DNA of 40,180 nt from NCBI GenBank assembly GCA_913042885.1, contig CAJWLW010000010.1, positions 1-40,180 on the forward strand. Direction: 5' to 3'. The DNA is from an uncultured Lentisphaeria bacterium. Lineage in GTDB: Bacteria > Verrucomicrobiota > Lentisphaeria > JABSQK01 > CAJWLW01. Below the pieces are notes generated by a model that had not been told where the DNA came from, did no database searches, and saw nothing but the letters and a program-made list of their open reading frames with translations. Position numbers and translations under genes: made by a program. Shown in pieces: positions 32,795-40,180 of this stretch (position 1 is the first letter of the stretch; every line of letters begins with the position of its first letter).

Positions 32795-34519
32795 TCATTC
32801 CTCTTCTTCGTCGGCTTTGGTGATGCGGATGACTTCCTCGAGTGTCGAGACCCCGGCGCCGGCTTTGCGCAAACCATCGTCGCGCAGCGTGCGCATGCCG
32901 AGCTCGCGGGCACGCTGCTTGATAAGGTCTGACGAAGCCAAATCAAAAATCAACTTGACGATCGACTGCTCAATCATGAAAATCTCGTAAATTCCAAGAC
33001 GCCCGCGGTAGCCGCGTACACATTCCTGGCAGCCTTTGCCTTTCTTGAGCTCGGAGTCGTCAAAAAAATCGGGAGGCAGTTCGAGCGCAGTGAGTTCGCT
33101 TTCGGTTGCCTCGATCGTTGTCGCACAGGCCTTGCAGACGCGCCGCAGCAGGCGCTGGGCCATAATGGCGCGCACGGCTGAAGCAACCAAAAATGGCTTC
33201 ACCCCCATATCGATCAGTCGAGTAATTGCCGTCGGCGCGTCATTGGTATGCAGCGTGCTGAACACCAAGTGCCCGGTCAGCGCCGCGTTGATTGCAATCT
33301 CACCAGTCTCGATATCACGAATCTCTCCAACCATCACGACGTTAGGCGCCTGACGCAGCATGGCACGCAAGGCTCGAGAAAAAGTCATGCCGATAGAGCT
33401 GTCGCACTGCACCTGATTGATGCCGGAAAGTTCATACTCCACCGGATCCTCGGCTGTAATAATCTTCCGATTCGGGGTGTTGATGGTGTTGAGGAAGGCG
33501 TACAAGGACGTCGTTTTGCCCGAACCCGTCGGCCCGGTGACCAAGAAAATACCGTCCGGCAGGCCCAGGATGTGCTCGATAAGCTGCTGATCGTCGTCAA
33601 AGAAGCCGAGCTCTGGAATGCCAAGCTGGATGCTGCTTTTGTCGAGAATACGCATGACGATGGATTCGCCATGCACGGTCGGCAGATTGGAAACACGCAG
33701 GTCAATTTGTTTACCAGGCATTTTGAACAGAATACGTCCGTCCTGGGGTACCCGCTTCTCGGAGATATCCAGCCGCGACATGATTTTGACACGACTGATA
33801 ATGTTATTCTGCAGATATTTCGGCGGATTCTCAACTTCCTTGAGCACGCCATCGATGCGGTAGCGAACACGAAAACGTTTCTCCAGCGGCTCCAGATGAA
33901 TATCGCTGGCACGGCTGCGATAGGCCTCAATAAGAATGAGGGACACCAGACGGATGATCGGTGCGTCGGAGTCGGTTTCAGCGATCCGGTCCATATCACC
34001 GCCTGTGAGCATTTCCTCATGCTGACCGGTGACATCGACATCGCCCGAAGTAACGTCGGCAATGAAAGATTCGACACTTTCTTCTGTGGAACCGTAGTGA
34101 ATGCCCAGGGCCTTCGTGATGTCCGCCCGCTTACATACCATCGCTTCGATATCGGTCTTCAGGATATAGCGCAGTGAATCGAGCGTCTCAATGTCGGTCG
34201 GATCGGCAATGCCCACTGTCAAGGAATTGTCATACCGCATGAGCGGTACGATTTTATAGCGTTGCGCCACTTCCGGTGTAATCGACTGAACAACATCTTC
34301 CGAGAGACTGAAATTCCCCAGATCAAATGTCTCCATCCCGTATTCGGACGCAAGTGCTGCGAGTGTCTCGTCTTCAGTGGCGTGCCCAAGCATTTCCAGA
34401 GCGCCAAGGACATCAACAGAGCCGTCGCTCGCCTTCTGTCTGGCTTCTTCCGCCTGTTCATCCGTGATCATGCCGACACTCAGCAGCAAGTCGCATACGA
34501 AATCGGTATCGAGAGCCAC
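32795..34519 (-). CDS. GspE/PilB-family assembly ATPase, first copy
   Basis: A 574-residue ATPase with MshEN domain (residues ~15-145), N2 domain (A-S-D-I-H-L-E-P), Walker A G329-P-T-G-S-G-K-T336, V-V-M-V-G-E-I-R-D Walker B, H-L-V-F-S-T-L-H-T-N His box and a zinc site C462-K-A-C465/C497-Q-E-C500. It powers polymerisation of pilin or pseudopilin from the inner membrane. Start is GTG 34517-34519, set by AGGAGAG at 34526-34532; the longer frame to 34579 adds only unlikely residues. First gene of the operon gspE/pilB, gspE/pilB, pilT, pilC; diverges from dnaN across the putative origin. Confidence 0.9.
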   Translation of the reverse strand: MALDTDFVCDLLLSVGMITDEQAEEARQKASDGSVDVLGALEMLGHATEDETLAALASEYGMETFDLGNFSLSEDVVQSITPEVAQRYKIVPLMRYDNSLTVGIADPTDIETLDSLRYILKTDIEAMVCKRADITKALGIHYGSTEESVESFIADVTSGDVDVTGQHEEMLTGGDMDRIAETDSDAPIIRLVSLILIEAYRSRASDIHLEPLEKRFRVRYRIDGVLKEVENPPKYLQNNIISRVKIMSRLDISEKRVPQDGRILFKMPGKQIDLRVSNLPTVHGESIVMRILDKSSIQLGIPELGFFDDDQQLIEHILGLPDGIFLVTGPTGSGKTTSLYAFLNTINTPNRKIITAEDPVEYELSGINQVQCDSSIGMTFSRALRAMLRQAPNVVMVGEIRDIETGEIAINAALTGHLVFSTLHTNDAPTAITRLIDMGVKPFLVASAVRAIMAQRLLRRVCKACATTIEATESELTALELPPDFFDDSELKKGKGCQECVRGYRGRLGIYEIFMIEQSIVKLIFDLASSDLIKQRARELGMRTLRDDGLRKAGAGVSTLEEVIRITKADEEEE

Positions 34520-34532
34520 GTGGCACTCTCCT
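34517..34532 (-). promoter_or_regulatory. Shine-Dalgarno deciding a GTG start
   Basis: On the minus strand AGGAGAG (34526-34532) stands six bases before GTG (34517-34519), near-ideal spacing, and fixes the start of the first GspE/PilB gene. Confidence 0.75.
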
Positions 34533-34785
34533 ATTGTTTCTGCCCCCCCAGGTATATTAGAGGGATAGCCATACCCCACCCGGAGATGCGGTCATTGAAC
34601 GGACAAGTAAAGTAGGCAGGCTTAAGGGCTTGTCAAATTCACATGCGGTCTTCAGCCCCGGTGATCGGAAACTGCCTATATCAAACTCACACGTTGCGAG
34701 CATTCTTTACCTTAAATTGCTTCGCCAAACTCGGCAAGCCCTCCTTGATCCATACTTTAAGGGCATAGGCACCCTGCGGACAAAA

Positions 34786-34980
34786 TGTAGATAACCGTGT
34801 CAGCAAAATATCGACAATTGGTGGATAAGTCTGCCCGTGGAATTGTTGACAGCCTTTCGAAGGTACTCATGAACAGGGTTGTTCACTCATAACCCATTAT
34901 ATTTGTTGAGGTTACAATGTTATTAACATATCATCAGGTGTTATTAGTAATAGATTTAAAGACTTAAAATATCCTTAATA
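34786..34980. other. Candidate replication origin (oriC) between pilus operon and dnaN
   Basis: Near-consensus DnaA boxes TGTAGATAA (34786-34794) and GGTGGATAA (34820-34828), each one mismatch from TGTGGATAA and in the same orientation, are followed by a very AT-rich stretch (about 34895-34980, including TAGTAATAGAT) that could unwind. The location beside dnaN-recF and between divergent gene blocks is typical for an origin. Two boxes are few, dnaA itself is not here, and no strand-skew test was possible, so this stays tentative. The rest of the 34520-35103 gap has no gene. Confidence 0.4.
34917..34929. promoter_or_regulatory. Perfect palindrome upstream of dnaN
   Basis: ATGTTA-T-TAACAT is a perfect 6-bp inverted repeat about 175 bp before the dnaN start. 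It could be an operator or part of the AT-rich unwinding segment. Confidence 0.3.
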
Positions 34981-35103
34981 AAGAAACCCAACTCCGCAAG
35001 GCGCTCTCCCAATTAAGAATTCAAACAGTTGATTGGCAATGATACTCACTATGACTACATTAGGCCGTTCCTTAAATAACCAACCCGTGAAGGCGAATCA
35101 AAG

Positions 35104-36198
35104 ATGAAAGTTACGGTCTCATCACAAGCATTGAATGATGGATTACGCCGTGTTCTCAACATAGTCAATGTGCGCTCGACAATTCCTGTGTTGGGCAATG
35201 TGTTGATCGCAGCTGATGCCGGCCGCCTGCACCTCTCTACCACGGATCTGGAGGTTAGCATTACTACTTCGATGGAAGCGCAAGTCGAGGTAGAAGGCGA
35301 GACCACGTTGCCAGCGAAAAAGTTTGGCCAGATCGCCGGGACACTTAGTAACGGCGAAGTCTGCATCGAAACCGATGAATCGCTCACCAGCACGATTGCC
35401 TGCGGCAACGCCATGTTTCATATCATGGGGCTTGACCCAAGCGAATTTCCGAAAGAACTCGAGTTCATCGAGGAGAAGAAACTCGAATTATCCTGCATCG
35501 AGTTCGGCAAAACCCTCCGTAAAATCGCTTATGCCGTCAGCAGCGATCAGACACGATATGTGCTTAATGGCATAATGCTCGCGATTCATGAAAGTAATTT
35601 CACTGCTGTAGCAACCGATGGACGTCGCCTTGCCCTCGTTGAGAAAATCATGGATGGCGTCGATGAAAGCCTCAAGCGCAAAGTCATCCTGCCGCTCAAA
35701 GTCGTCAACGAGCTGCAGAAACTGCTTGACGAGGAAGGCACCGTGGAATTGCGGTTGTCTGAATCGCGAGCCTCTTTCACTATCAGCGACACAGTGTTGA
35801 CTACCAAGCTCGTTGAAGGTGAGTACCCCAATTATCGGCAGGTTATTCCCAGTTCCTTCAAGAATTCGGTTGTCCTGCCGCGTGAGGCTTTTGCAGAAGT
35901 CCTTAACCGCGTTGCCGTAGTGGTCACTGACAGCGGCGCTTCGGTACGCTTCCAGTTGACGGAGAACTCGTTGGAATTGAGTGCCAACTCCAGCGACTTG
36001 GGCGACGCAACTGAACCGATGAACGTTGCTTATGATGGCGAACCTGTTACGATCGCCTTCAATCCCGGGTTCCTTCGTGATCCATTGCGTACCCTCGACG
36101 CCGACGAGATGACGATCCGTTTCAATGACGAGTTCAAGCCGGTCGCGATCCTCGGTGACGAAGGCTTCCTTTACGTCATCATGCCGATGCGTAACTGA
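35104..36198 (+). CDS. dnaN: DNA polymerase III beta sliding clamp
   Basis: A 364-residue clamp, the normal length, with three pseudo-repeated domains. Signatures include the opening M-K-V-T-V-S-S-Q-A-L, P-V-L-G-N-V-L-I, L-S-T-T-D-L-E-V, T-L-P-A-K-K-F, R-Y-V-L-N-G-I-M-L, T-D-G-R-R-L-A-L and the C-terminal Y-V-I-M-P-M-R, the protein-binding cleft end. It forms the homodimeric ring that holds polymerase III on DNA. ATG 35104; Shine-Dalgarno weak (GAAGG). Its stop is 11 bp before recF, so the two are cotranscribed. Confidence 0.97.
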   Translation: MKVTVSSQALNDGLRRVLNIVNVRSTIPVLGNVLIAADAGRLHLSTTDLEVSITTSMEAQVEVEGETTLPAKKFGQIAGTLSNGEVCIETDESLTSTIACGNAMFHIMGLDPSEFPKELEFIEEKKLELSCIEFGKTLRKIAYAVSSDQTRYVLNGIMLAIHESNFTAVATDGRRLALVEKIMDGVDESLKRKVILPLKVVNELQKLLDEEGTVELRLSESRASFTISDTVLTTKLVEGEYPNYRQVIPSSFKNSVVLPREAFAEVLNRVAVVVTDSGASVRFQLTENSLELSANSSDLGDATEPMNVAYDGEPVTIAFNPGFLRDPLRTLDADEMTIRFNDEFKPVAILGDEGFLYVIMPMRN

Positions 36199-36209
36199 GC
36201 GCCGTCGCA

Positions 36210-37316
36210 GTGGGTATCCTGGCTCGACTGTCGTTGCAGAATTTCCGCAACTATGAATGTCTTGACTTCGAGCTCGACCCCGGTGTCACCGTACTCATTG
36301 GCGATAATGGCCAGGGAAAATCAAATTTCCTTGAAGCCGTTTACTTCCTCGCCGTCCTTCGGTCGTTCCGCTGCCAGCAACTCAGCAACCTCTATCGCTG
36401 GGGCACCGGCTGTTTTGTTGTCCGCGGTGTCCTGCAGTGTGAAGACGGCAGGGAAGTCTCACTCGCCGTGCAATATGATAATAAGCGGCAACTCCGCGTC
36501 GCCGGCCAGCCCGTGGCACGGGCCAGTGAGTTCATCGGGAACCTGTTCACTGTGGCCTTTGTGCCTGAGGACATCGAACTAATCAAAGGCACTGCCGGTA
36601 CACGCCGCCGCTTTCTCGATGTCACGCTTTGCCAGATGTATCCCCGGTACTTGACTTTGCTGCAGGAATACGCCAAAGCGCACAAATCCCGTAACACGTT
36701 GCTGCGGCATGACGCCACCGACCGCCAAGCGCTGAGTGCTTTCGATCGGGTGATGGCGGGGCGCGGTGCCTCGATCATCGATTACCGCCACCGTTTCTTT
36801 GAAGAACTGAGCAGCCATCAGGACCCGATCGCCGGGGCTTATTGCGGCGGTTGGCCGCTACGCCTCAATTATCGCCCTTCCATCGGCAACGATCCAAGCG
36901 CAACGGTCGAGGAACTTACGGAGCAGCTCATGGAGGCACTGCTTGAGAGCCTGCCACGCGACCAGCAGCGGGGCCAGAGCCATGTAGGGCCGCATCGAGA
37001 TGATTATTTGTTCATGCTCGAGGACAAGTCGTTGCATCTGTTCGGTTCCGAAGGTCAGTGCCGCACGGCAGCGTTGATCTGCAAACTCGCCACGGCTCAT
37101 TTGCTGTGTGCCATGAAAAACCGCGAATCCGTCGTGCTCCTGGTCGACGACGTGATAGGTGAGCTCGACAGTCAGCATCGGGAGGCCTTTTTCAGCCTGC
37201 TGACCCAAGGCGCTCAGACGCTGTTCGCCTGTACCGACCCCGGGCTGGCCGCAAACTTTGAGTCACCCGCGTGTTATCGGGTCAGCGGCGGCACGTTGGT
37301 GGAAGCAGGTCTATAG
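36210..37316 (+). CDS. recF: DNA recombination/replication-repair ATPase RecF
   Basis: A 368-residue SMC-like ABC ATPase that helps load RecA on gapped DNA with RecO and RecR. Walker A G31-D-N-G-Q-G-K-S38, opening L-x-L-Q-N-F-R-N-Y, V-G-P-H-R-D-D-Y, the ABC signature G-S-E-G-Q-C-R-T and Walker B V-V-L-L-V-D-D-V-I-G-E-L-D are all present. GTG start at 36210, which gives the family N-terminus exactly. Follows dnaN as in many bacteria; gyrB does not follow here. Confidence 0.96.
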   Translation: MGILARLSLQNFRNYECLDFELDPGVTVLIGDNGQGKSNFLEAVYFLAVLRSFRCQQLSNLYRWGTGCFVVRGVLQCEDGREVSLAVQYDNKRQLRVAGQPVARASEFIGNLFTVAFVPEDIELIKGTAGTRRRFLDVTLCQMYPRYLTLLQEYAKAHKSRNTLLRHDATDRQALSAFDRVMAGRGASIIDYRHRFFEELSSHQDPIAGAYCGGWPLRLNYRPSIGNDPSATVEELTEQLMEALLESLPRDQQRGQSHVGPHRDDYLFMLEDKSLHLFGSEGQCRTAALICKLATAHLLCAMKNRESVVLLVDDVIGELDSQHREAFFSLLTQGAQTLFACTDPGLAANFESPACYRVSGGTLVEAGL

Positions 37317-37430
37317 CGATTTTTTCAGTATAAATTCCTTTCTCTATGGCGGCAGCATCACGAAGTATTCAATCCACAAACATCAGGCTTTTTCATAAAG
37401 CGGTAGCCGATAAAGCTGGCGATACGCTAT

Positions 37431-38951
37431 CTACCAACGATACCGTGTTGCGGCGGTGTGGTGCACAAGCCGCGCCGCCAGAGCATACGCGTCCTGCTCC
37501 GGAATATTCGGGATAAAAGCCCCACTGCCGGTATAGGCTTGTCCCGCTGTATGCAGCTTCAGCGTTGCCAGCCCAAGGCGCCGATCGAACAGTCCCTGGT
37601 GCACGGTCACCGCCTGAATATTGCGAATCGGGATCAAGTAAGTCGAATGCCGCAGCCAGCCGCGGCGCGTGTGAAAGTAATTGCAGCCATAGGCGTAGGC
37701 CAGATACTGGTATTGCACGACATTGTAGCCGTAGACGAATGGCAGCAGCAAGACCGGAGCCAGGCCGAACGGGAAGGGAATCACACCCAGCGTCAGGACG
37801 GTCACGAGGCCGAGAAAAATTGCCCCCTTGAGCGTGCCCCGACGAATCGCAAATGTTGAAACCTGTTGCCATGCAATTGTTTCTGTACCGACATCCGGCA
37901 GCATATACTGTAGTATCGCCGGTATTTTCGAGCGCGTGATCACTGGCAACAGCACATCACGACCCGATACGCGGGCCGCTGCCGCCATGCTCCCTGCCGT
38001 ATCGGCACGCACCGTCGCCAGTCCCATTGATCGCATGATCAGATCCTCTTCGATCTCGAGAATTTGGATGCGATGCCAGGGCAGGCTGCTGGAGCGGCGG
38101 GTCAGCAGGCCGTACGCCCGATGCAGGTCATTGCCGAGCCGGGACAACGTGAAATTGTGAAAGATCGTCGCCGACCAAACCATCGAGACGGCCAGTGTGA
38201 TGAATAAAAACATAAAAAATACGAACACCATCATGACCAGCAGAATCGCCGATTCACCGATGATCCTCCGCGTGTGACTGAGCAGGAAGCCGGACCAGTT
38301 CACAATATCCTTGCCGGACGCAAACCCGAGTATCTTGTCGATTCCGAACAGGCCGAAGAAACCGAGGGACAAAGCCAGTGAGAAGGTCATGCGCTTGTAC
38401 GACAGACTGCTGAGCAGCAGATGGAAAATACTGACGTGGTGCAGGAGAATCGGCTCGGCGGACTGGGTAACGGCACTGGCCGGGGCGTGCGTCGGTGTAT
38501 GTGCGAAAATCGCCGCCCGCAGATCTTCGGCGCGTTCGGCCGAGAGCACGGAAAGCGTTGCTTCGGGTCCTTCGCCGCCGGCGGTTTCAACATAGGCTAC
38601 CACGACTTTGAAAACCCGTTGCAGCCAGGTCTGTTCGATGCGCAGGTCATGGACGCGTTCCAGTGGAATATTGCGATGGCGCCGGTGCAAAAGACCGCGT
38701 GATATCTTGAGCTCTGCCCCTTCGATCTCGTACATGAACGTCAGGTATTTGGCCAACGATAAGATCACCGAGGGCAACATCAGCACCAGCAGGATCAACG
38801 CCATGGTGAAATCCCGGGTGATCAGCAGCAGCAGCAGCGCCGGGAGGAGATAGCTGCGGATGACACCGAGCACATCGAACAGCAGTGTCAATGGATGCAG
38901 GCGGCCGGCAAAAACATCGCGGGCCGGCGGCGCGTGTTTCGACTCAGTCAT
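37431..38951 (-). CDS. Bacterial PH-domain (bPH2) membrane protein, YdbT-like
   Basis: A 506-residue polytopic membrane protein with three bPH2 (DUF304) segments, each after a pair of hydrophobic helices: Y-E-I-E-G-A-E-L-K-I-S-R-G-L-L-H-R-R-H-R-N-I, F-T-L-S-R-L-G-N-D-L-H-R-A-Y-G and Y-F-H-T-R-R-G-W-L-R-H-S-T. Length and layout match YdbT. Homologous pairs YdbS-YdbT in Bacillus confer resistance to antimicrobial peptides; role here unknown. ATG 38949-38951 lies inside the end of the upstream gene (8-bp overlap), which settles the start; the frame itself extends to 39110. Confidence 0.85.
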   Translation of the reverse strand: MTESKHAPPARDVFAGRLHPLTLLFDVLGVIRSYLLPALLLLLITRDFTMALILLVLMLPSVILSLAKYLTFMYEIEGAELKISRGLLHRRHRNIPLERVHDLRIEQTWLQRVFKVVVAYVETAGGEGPEATLSVLSAERAEDLRAAIFAHTPTHAPASAVTQSAEPILLHHVSIFHLLLSSLSYKRMTFSLALSLGFFGLFGIDKILGFASGKDIVNWSGFLLSHTRRIIGESAILLVMMVFVFFMFLFITLAVSMVWSATIFHNFTLSRLGNDLHRAYGLLTRRSSSLPWHRIQILEIEEDLIMRSMGLATVRADTAGSMAAAARVSGRDVLLPVITRSKIPAILQYMLPDVGTETIAWQQVSTFAIRRGTLKGAIFLGLVTVLTLGVIPFPFGLAPVLLLPFVYGYNVVQYQYLAYAYGCNYFHTRRGWLRHSTYLIPIRNIQAVTVHQGLFDRRLGLATLKLHTAGQAYTGSGAFIPNIPEQDAYALAARLVHHTAATRYRW

Positions 38952-39426
38952 GGCCCACGCCCAACTGAACCAGGTAATCGCGTAACGCCACAGCATATTC
39001 GGCGTCGAGACCGGGAATGAGAATGGTTGCCTGGGAGGTACCTGCGGTGTGCAGGACCAGGGTCGCCAGGCCGACTGATCGTTCCAGCGGGCCGCGATGG
39101 ATGTCGACATGCTGCATCCGCGGCATTGGCACGAGCTGGGTCGTGTGGAAAATGACGCCGAAATGCGTCTCGAGCACTTCGTTGTCGATGCGGTAGCGCC
39201 ACGACTTGTACAGCTTGTCTGCGAACCACCAGGCCAGCACCAGCGCGACGACCAGCAGGCCGCACCAGGCTATTAGCAGCAGCGGTCGGGCGTGACCGAG
39301 AAAGACCAGCGCCAGCAGCAGCCCGAGCATCATGAAACCGACGCGTATCGTGTTTCCCAGGTGCCAAAGCCGGACGACGCGGCGGTCGATCGGGCGGTAA
39401 CTCTTTGGTGACTCAAACGATTCCAT
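38944..39426 (-). CDS. Bacterial PH-domain (bPH2) membrane protein, YdbS-like
   Basis: A 160-residue protein with two membrane helices (V-G-F-M-M-L-G-L-L-L-A-L-V-F-L and L-L-L-I-A-W-C-G-L-L-V-V-A-L-V-L) and one bPH2 domain (Y-R-I-D-N-E-V-L-E-T-H-F-G-V-I-F, V-P-M-P-R-M-Q-H-V-D-I-H-R-G-P-L-E-R). This is the YdbS partner of the larger YdbT-like protein, whose start it overlaps by 8 bp, so the pair is translationally coupled. ATG 39424-39426 is preferred; an in-frame TTG at 39465 is possible. Diverges from hisC across 81 bp. Confidence 0.85.
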   Translation of the reverse strand: MESFESPKSYRPIDRRVVRLWHLGNTIRVGFMMLGLLLALVFLGHARPLLLIAWCGLLVVALVLAWWFADKLYKSWRYRIDNEVLETHFGVIFHTTQLVPMPRMQHVDIHRGPLERSVGLATLVLHTAGTSQATILIPGLDAEYAVALRDYLVQLGVGHD

Positions 39427-39507
39427 ATGCGTGACGTGGGCTTGGGCTTGCTGCGAAACAGTCAATATACGACAGGAAAATCGCAGTTACGATTGTAAAG
39501 TCAACAC

Positions 39508-40180
39508 ATGAATTTCCCGATCCTCGAAAAACTCAATCCTGCAGTCGCCGCGTTGCAGCCGTACGAACCGGGACGTCCGATCGAAGAAGTTGCCCGCGAG
39601 TTCGGGCTGGACCCTGACGACATCGTCAAGCTGGCTTCCAATGAAAGTGCCATTGGCACCTCACCGAAAGCTCTGGCAGCGATGCAGGTCGCCTTGCCCG
39701 AGTCCTACCGTTATCCGGACGGCGGCGCCTGGCATCTGCGAAACAAACTCGCCGAGCACTATGGCGTCGATCGCGATCAGATTGCGGTCGGCAACGGTTC
39801 CAATGAAATCCTCGAGTTGCTCGGCCATGCCTTTATGGTTCCCGGCACCTCGGTAGTATCGAGCGCCCATGCCTTCATCGTCTACAAACTCGTCGCCCAG
39901 CTGTTCGGGATCGAGCAGCGGGAAATCCCGATGACCAGCGGGTTGGTCCATGACCTCGACGCCATGCTCGCGGCGATCGACGAGACCACGACACTCGTGT
40001 TCGTCTGCAACCCCAACAATCCAACCGGCACCATAGTATCCAACGACGCCGTCTGCCGGTTCATGGAACGGGTACCCGAGCACGTGCTCGTTGTTTTCGA
40101 CGAGGCCTATGCGGAGATCGCGCTTTCGCCGATGCCGGACACGCTGCAGTACGTCCACGACAATCGACCGGTGATCGTCA
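39508..40180 (+). CDS. hisC: Histidinol-phosphate aminotransferase, 3' end outside window
   Basis: The first 224 codons of a fold-type I PLP aminotransferase. The N-terminus L-Q-P-Y-E-P-G-R-P-I-E-E-V, then K-L-A-S-N-E-S, R-Y-P-D-G, G-N-G-S-N-E-I-L, the C-N-P-N-N-P-T-G-T signature and V-V-F-D-E-A-Y are HisC hallmarks. It converts imidazole-acetol phosphate and glutamate to histidinol phosphate in histidine synthesis. The PLP-binding Lys lies beyond the window. The related aromatic aminotransferase role cannot be fully excluded. No neighbouring his gene is visible. Confidence 0.88.
   Translation, partial: MNFPILEKLNPAVAALQPYEPGRPIEEVAREFGLDPDDIVKLASNESAIGTSPKALAAMQVALPESYRYPDGGAWHLRNKLAEHYGVDRDQIAVGNGSNEILELLGHAFMVPGTSVVSSAHAFIVYKLVAQLFGIEQREIPMTSGLVHDLDAMLAAIDETTTLVFVCNPNNPTGTIVSNDAVCRFMERVPEHVLVVFDEAYAEIALSPMPDTLQYVHDNRPVIV

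Noticed and set aside
31547..34177. Long plus-strand open frames (294 and 309 codons) opposite the two ATPase genes
   Set aside because: Both are antisense to highly conserved GspE/PilB genes.
1..40180. tRNA, rRNA and CRISPR arrays
   Set aside because: I looked for cloverleaf-like and direct-repeat/spacer patterns and saw none; a covariance-model scan would be needed to exclude them fully.

Overview
The window is bacterial, GC-rich (clearly above 50% by eye), and looks like a member of the PVC group, most plausibly Lentisphaerota or Kiritimatiellota or a near relative. The clues are a prepilin-type protein with the F-TLIE leader and long collagen-free C-terminus typical of those phyla, a DUF6259 glycosidase-like protein, several PhyH-type dioxygenases, an MJ0042-type zinc-ribbon/DUF4190 protein and CRTAC-like FG-GAP proteins. 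This placement is an inference from gene content only.

Positions 1-22.5 kb are an accessory carbohydrate/small-molecule catabolism region. From the left: an oligogalacturonate-lyase-like beta-propeller (cut by the window edge) translationally coupled to a DUF6259 glycosidase-like protein; a calcineurin-like phosphoesterase; four Fe(II)/2-oxoglutarate PhyH dioxygenases interleaved with a GH106-like rhamnosidase and a sugar isomerase/epimerase-like TIM barrel (all minus strand); then, on the plus strand, an amidohydrolase-2 protein with altered metal ligands, an Asp-box sialidase-like protein, a CRTAC/ASPIC-UnbV protein, a lactonase-like propeller, a DNRLRE-domain protein and an HpcH/HpaI aldolase; then a GH127-like protein with an intact Glu-x-Cys/Cys-Cys zinc site (minus). 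Taken together this suggests attack on a rhamnose/uronate/arabinose-containing polysaccharide followed by oxidation and aldol cleavage of a released acid, but no transporter or regulator gene is present here. The same region is littered with decayed gene pieces: a sulfatase N-terminus, a second C-terminus of the GH106-like gene, a mutarotase/FG-GAP chimera, and a frameshifted piece of the lactonase-like gene, so it has been shuffled repeatedly. Two unrelated genes (phosphoesterase and lactonase-like propeller) share a ~80-bp upstream module with a sigma-54-like -24/-12 pattern.

Positions 22.5-28.5 kb hold a lone prepilin-like protein, a pentapeptide-repeat protein, a Sel1-repeat protein, a broken DUF924 gene with an in-frame TGA, a zinc-ribbon/DUF4190 membrane protein, a strong terminator, and a ~600-bp gene-less stretch rich in inverted repeats.

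Positions 28.5-40.2 kb look like core chromosome: a type IV pilus/type II secretion motor operon (two tandem GspE/PilB ATPases, PilT, PilC; minus strand) diverges from dnaN-recF (plus strand). The ~580-bp gap between them has two near-consensus DnaA boxes followed by a very AT-rich stretch and is a candidate replication origin. Two bacterial PH-domain membrane proteins (YdbS/YdbT type) and the start of hisC close the window.
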